Shown here piece after piece: positions 60,659 through 64,000 of a DNA stretch of 64,000 nucleotides (positions are counted from its first letter, which is position 1; the number at the start of each line of letters is the position of its first letter). This stretch comes from UBA7985 sp965661545. GTDB taxonomy: Bacteria > Pseudomonadota > Alphaproteobacteria > UBA7985. The notes below the pieces were generated by a model. The model was given only the letters and a program-made list of their open reading frames with translations, did not search any database and had not been told where the DNA came from. The DNA lies in the NCBI GenBank assembly GCA_965661545.1, contig CBFIEF010000005.1, positions 56,026 through 120,025 of the forward strand, read 5' to 3'. The translations under genes and the position numbers were made by a program.

Positions 60659-61624
60659 CTATACTTCCAAGATTGTGGACCCGATTGTTTCACGGGCCTC
60701 TAAGCCTCGATGCGCTTCTGCGACCTCGGCAAACGGCAGTCTTCGACCGATGACAGGTTTCACGTCACCAGAGCGAACAACATTGAACAGATCCCCCGCA
60801 ACCCGATTAAGTTGCGCTCTTGAAGCTATATACGCGAAAAGTGTTGGTCTTTGCATGTATAAAGACCCACGAGATGCCAGCATTGCAGGCGAAAAATTCG
60901 TGATTGGGCCGGATGCATTGCCGAAGGTGATGAAAAAGCCGAACGGCTTGAGACAATCCAGCGACCCTTCGGCTGTGGATTGGCCGACGGAGTCGTAAAC
61001 AACCGGCACACCCCCACCCGATAACGCGCGAACTTGGTCGACCCAATCGTCATCCCGGTAATTCACACAGTGCTTGGCCCCGTGGTCCAGCGCCAATTGG
61101 CACTTTTCCGCCGTGCCTGCTGTACCAATCAACGTCACGCCCATGGCCTTGGCCCACTGACACGCCAGCAAACCAACCCCGCCCGCCGCTGCGTGGAACA
61201 AACAGGTTTGACCCGGTTGAATGGCGTAGGATTGCTTGAACAGGTATTGCACCGTCATGCCCTTGAGCATAATCGCCGCTGCCGCCTCGTTGGAAACGTC
61301 ATCGGGCAGAACCACAACCTTGGTCGCATCGATCAGCCTTTCTTCGGCATAGGCGCCATTGTTCACATAAGCCACGCGGTCGCCGACTTTGAAGCCATTG
61401 ACGCCCTCGCCCACATCCGTGACATGCCCCGCGCCTTCTGACCCCAGCACAAAGGGGGTTTCGGTGCCGTACAGCCCCTCGCGAAAATAGACGTCGATAT
61501 AGTTCAGCCCGATGTGGGTGTTTTGGATGCGCAGCTCACCGGGTCCGGGCATGCCGACTTCGCGGTTTTCGATGGTCAGGGCTTCAAGCCCACCGGTTTT
61601 ATGGATGACGACGGCTTTACTCAT
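60659..61624 (-). CDS. NADPH:quinone oxidoreductase (zinc-independent MDR)
   Basis: A 321-residue medium-chain dehydrogenase/reductase lacking the structural-zinc cysteines, as in Qor. It shows HIGLNYIDVYFREGLYG, the AAAGGVGLLACQWAKAMG nucleotide-binding loop, GAKHCVNYRDDDW and LDCLKPFGFFITFGNASG. It reduces quinones or other enones with NADPH. Start set at MSKAVVIHK (61624) with AGAGGAAG upstream; the 61645 codon is less supported. Confidence 0.93.
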   Translation of the reverse strand: MSKAVVIHKTGGLEALTIENREVGMPGPGELRIQNTHIGLNYIDVYFREGLYGTETPFVLGSEGAGHVTDVGEGVNGFKVGDRVAYVNNGAYAEERLIDATKVVVLPDDVSNEAAAAIMLKGMTVQYLFKQSYAIQPGQTCLFHAAAGGVGLLACQWAKAMGVTLIGTAGTAEKCQLALDHGAKHCVNYRDDDWVDQVRALSGGGVPVVYDSVGQSTAEGSLDCLKPFGFFITFGNASGPITNFSPAMLASRGSLYMQRPTLFAYIASRAQLNRVAGDLFNVVRSGDVKPVIGRRLPFAEVAEAHRGLEARETIGSTILEV

Positions 61625-61802
61625 GGGACTTCCTCTCAAAAACATGAACGCAGGAAAAAACGTGCTTCAGACACACTCTTGCGAATGGTGCACCAAACTT
61701 TCCTCATAAAAAAGCAGCAGAAACACTGTTGGCCGTTGCAAGGTTGATGGTTTCCACCGAAAAGGTATGCTTACAGAGATTATCCGCACAAGAAGCGAGC
61801 TC

Positions 61803-62930
61803 ATGCCGTCAGACGATCTCAAACGACGCTTAAACCCGCCACTGCTTACAATCGGCGCTGCCTTTCTGATCTTGACGATCGTGGTGGCCGCGCTGGCGAT
61901 GGGCCGACCCTTTTTGCTGCCGTTGGTGCTCGCGATCGTTGTTTGGTACGTGATTGCCAGCCTGCGCGACTTTATGGCCAACATTCGGTTGGGCGGCTTT
62001 CAGCTGCCTCGGTGGGTTTCGCTGCTGCTGTCGATGCTGGTGATTGGCTCCATCGCCTACTTCGTCATTAACATCGTGCTGGCCAGCTTTGCCGCTTTGG
62101 TTGGCGATTTCCCCAAGTACGTGTCAGACGCCAACCGCTTGCTGGAACTGGTTCAGGGGTCGCTGCCCGAAGGGCTCACGCTCGACATCAATCTGCAAAA
62201 CCAGTTTGACCGGATTCTTGGCATCGCCAACAATTTCGCCGGACAATTGCGGCTGGTCACCCAGAACATCGTGATCATCGTCATCTACGTTGCCTTTATG
62301 CTGGTCGAGGATCAGCGGTTTAACGCCAAGCTCAAGCACTTGTTCCCCAACCGCGACGACTATGCGCGGGCGCAGCAAGTCTTGGGCGCGATCGGCAAAA
62401 AGATCCAAGCCTATCTCGCCGTGAAAACGCTGATGAGCCTGATTACAGCCGTGCTCGCCTATATCATTCTGCTGGTGTTCGACATCAACTACGCGCCGGT
62501 TTGGGCGATGCTGGTGTTTTTCCTCAACTTCATTCCTGTGGTCGGGTCGATCATCGCGGTTATCCTGCCCATGGCGATGGCCGTTCTCCAATTTTGGGAA
62601 ATCAGCCCGTGGGTGATTTTTGTCGTTACGGGGTTGCTGATCGGTGTGCAGCAGTTTGTTGGCTCCTTCCTTGAGCCACGCTTTCTGGGATCATCCCTGA
62701 ACCTGTCACCGCTGATCATTCTGGTTTCGCTGTCCTTCTGGGGCTTCCTTTGGGGACCGGTTGGGATGCTGATTTCGGTGCCTGTCACCGTGATGATGGC
62801 CATCATCTTTGCGTCGGTGCCAGCGACACGCTGGGTCGCCGTGCTGCTGAGCCAAAACGGCGACAGCGTGCAAGAGGAATTCGGGCCCGTGGTCATGCCG
62901 ACCACCGGGCGCACCACCGACCCTTCCTAA
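61803..62930 (+). CDS. AI-2E/PerM-family membrane protein
   Basis: A 375-residue inner-membrane protein with about seven to eight helices and a central soluble loop (FPKYVSDANRLLELVQ), as in the AI-2E transporter/PerM family. Conserved parts include VLAYIILLVFDINYAPVWAMLVFFLNFIPVVGSIIAVILP, GSFLEPRFLGSSLNLSPLIILVSLSFWG and PVGMLISVPVTVMMAII. Members export small molecules or ions; the substrate is unknown. The frame also has an ATG at 61767, but its ribosome site is too close, so 61803 is preferred with modest certainty. Confidence 0.88.
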   Translation: MPSDDLKRRLNPPLLTIGAAFLILTIVVAALAMGRPFLLPLVLAIVVWYVIASLRDFMANIRLGGFQLPRWVSLLLSMLVIGSIAYFVINIVLASFAALVGDFPKYVSDANRLLELVQGSLPEGLTLDINLQNQFDRILGIANNFAGQLRLVTQNIVIIVIYVAFMLVEDQRFNAKLKHLFPNRDDYARAQQVLGAIGKKIQAYLAVKTLMSLITAVLAYIILLVFDINYAPVWAMLVFFLNFIPVVGSIIAVILPMAMAVLQFWEISPWVIFVVTGLLIGVQQFVGSFLEPRFLGSSLNLSPLIILVSLSFWGFLWGPVGMLISVPVTVMMAIIFASVPATRWVAVLLSQNGDSVQEEFGPVVMPTTGRTTDPS

Positions 62931-63006
62931 GCACGACAGGCAGGACAGCAGCACGCCGGCGCGCAAGGTTACGCGATCATGGCACGCGGTTTGCTGCTTT
63001 GCCTGC

Positions 63007-63183
63007 ATGATCAAAAAACTTTCCATTCTGGCACTCATTTTCGGTGCCGTCGCTGCCGCGCAAATCGGTTTCAGCGGCCCAAGTGACACCGCAACGCCGT
63101 CAGCAACGCGGTTTTCCGCCAGCGATGTTCCCACGCTGAGTTTTGGGACTGAAGCGGCGCGTTGGATTCTGCCTGAATCTTAA
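63007..63183 (+). CDS. Possible 58-residue secreted peptide
   Basis: An ORF of 58 codons between the AI-2E protein and ygfZ. The N terminus IKKLSILALIFGAVAAAQ looks like a signal peptide, followed by a short Ser/Thr/Ala-rich mature part ending in RWILPES. There is no clear ribosome site before the ATG, so existence is uncertain. No family recognised. Confidence 0.4.
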   Translation: MIKKLSILALIFGAVAAAQIGFSGPSDTATPSATRFSASDVPTLSFGTEAARWILPES

Positions 63184-63245
63184 CGAACGTCTCGCCCGTC
63201 ACTTCAGCCCTTGAGCCAATCGCCCCGGCGCGCCATCTTGAGTGC

Positions 63246-64000
63246 ATGAGCCATTCCATCCTCCTGCCTGACCGCGCGCTGCTTGCCATTTCCGGTGACG
63301 AGCGTTTTTCGTTTCTGAACACGCTTCTCAGCGCTGATGTTTCACAACAGGTCGGCGATGCGCGTTTTGCCGCGCTGCTCACGCCGCAGGGAAAACTGCT
63401 GGCCGATGTGCTGTGCCTGACCGAGCAGGATCGGGTCCTTGTTGAATATCCCGCTGACAGCGAGTTCGCCAAACGCCTGCGCATGTACAAACTCCGCGCC
63501 GCGGTAGCCCTCGACCTGCTGGAAGACTGGCAGGTCACGGTCAGCGTTGACGACACGCCCACAGCGGCAACCGTGCGCTTTGCCGATCCTCGCGACCCCC
63601 GGCTTGGTTTCCGCATTTATGGCCCCGCCGCTGACTCAACAGCCGACACCGACCGCACACCCTATGACGCCGCGCGAATCGAGGCCGTGGTTCCCGAAGG
63701 CCCCACCGATCTGGAGCCCAACAAAGCCTTGCTGCTCGAAAATGGCTTTGAGCGTCTGCGCGGGGTCGATTTCCGCAAAGGGTGTTTTGTGGGTCAGGAA
63801 GTCACAGCCCGCATGAAATACCGCAACCTTGGCAAAAAACGCCTGATGTCGGTGACAAGCGCTGGAGCCGCGCTGGAAACCGGACACGCGATCATGGCCG
63901 GCGAGCGCACGGCTGGGATCGTGCTTTCCGTCGCAGGGGACCGCGCCCTTGCGCTCATACGCCATGAATTCAGCACCCAAGCCCTCAGCCTTCACGATTC
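63246..64000 (+). CDS. ygfZ: Folate-binding protein YgfZ (tRNA-modifying), 5' part
   Basis: The frame is open to the end of the window (about 251 codons). The GcvT-like fold begins MSHSILLPDRALLAISGDERFSFLNTLLS, includes LTPQGKLLADV, and contains the diagnostic KGCFVGQE with Cys180, which is essential in YgfZ for Fe-S/folate-linked MiaB-type tRNA modification. The C terminus is cut off. Confidence 0.92.
   Translation, partial: MSHSILLPDRALLAISGDERFSFLNTLLSADVSQQVGDARFAALLTPQGKLLADVLCLTEQDRVLVEYPADSEFAKRLRMYKLRAAVALDLLEDWQVTVSVDDTPTAATVRFADPRDPRLGFRIYGPAADSTADTDRTPYDAARIEAVVPEGPTDLEPNKALLLENGFERLRGVDFRKGCFVGQEVTARMKYRNLGKKRLMSVTSAGAALETGHAIMAGERTAGIVLSVAGDRALALIRHEFSTQALSLHD

Overview
The window looks like chromosomal DNA of an alphaproteobacterium, most likely Rhodobacterales-like. 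The basis is the moderately high G+C content, an alphaproteobacterial porin, a membrane-anchored cytochrome c of the CycM type, a CtaA/Cox15 haem A synthase, a CIRCE-controlled groESL operon, a TRAP transporter, and the gene orders dapD-dapE / truA-fmt-def and ffs-dnaX-ybaB-recR. The order assignment is inference; no rRNA or species marker is present. I saw no prophage, insertion sequence or CRISPR array.

Layout. 1-3677: truncated folE and a large orphan hybrid histidine kinase. 3837-9172: lysine/peptidoglycan precursor genes (dapD, dapE) after a HAD phosphatase, facing truA, fmt, a small unknown and def. 9358-10774: SPFH/NfeD membrane pair. 10779-13853: recR, ybaB, dnaX and the SRP RNA gene, all on the minus strand. 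13897-16634: nudC, pheA, cycM and a terminator. 16729-22480: yejABEF-type peptide ABC importer, then a ghrA-like reductase and an M17 aminopeptidase. 24897-29185: a SpoIIE phosphatase divergent from a two-gene unit of unknown function.

29300-41269 is the main accessory block. It is a TRAP importer (dctPQM) with a divergent FCD-type GntR regulator and six enzymes: a Gfo/Idh/MocA dehydrogenase, a fused TIM-barrel/VOC protein with apparently degraded barrel ligands, a short citrate-synthase-fold lyase, an intact TIM-barrel isomerase, a CoA-acylating aldehyde dehydrogenase and a ThDP enzyme. Start/stop overlaps and a shared AT-rich half-site in two control regions suggest one regulon that catabolises an imported organic acid. 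I cannot name the substrate. Next to it, 41266-42501 carries a three-gene nitrile hydratase/thiocyanate hydrolase-type enzyme whose beta subunit is split in two.

42748-64000: a large porin, tRNA-Ser(GGA), lepA, a nucleoside hydrolase, groESL with a perfect CIRCE element, a YkuD lipoprotein, ctaA, two related OmpA-domain proteins separated by a dyad-rich AT-rich spacer, an EamA exporter, a DmdC-like acyl-CoA dehydrogenase, glpK, mscL, a quinone oxidoreductase, an AI-2E family protein, a possible 58-aa secreted peptide and the 5' part of ygfZ. The best candidates for undescribed biology are the 29-41 kb catabolic block, the SpoIIE/acyltransferase/membrane-protein module, and the OmpA-like pair with its structured spacer.
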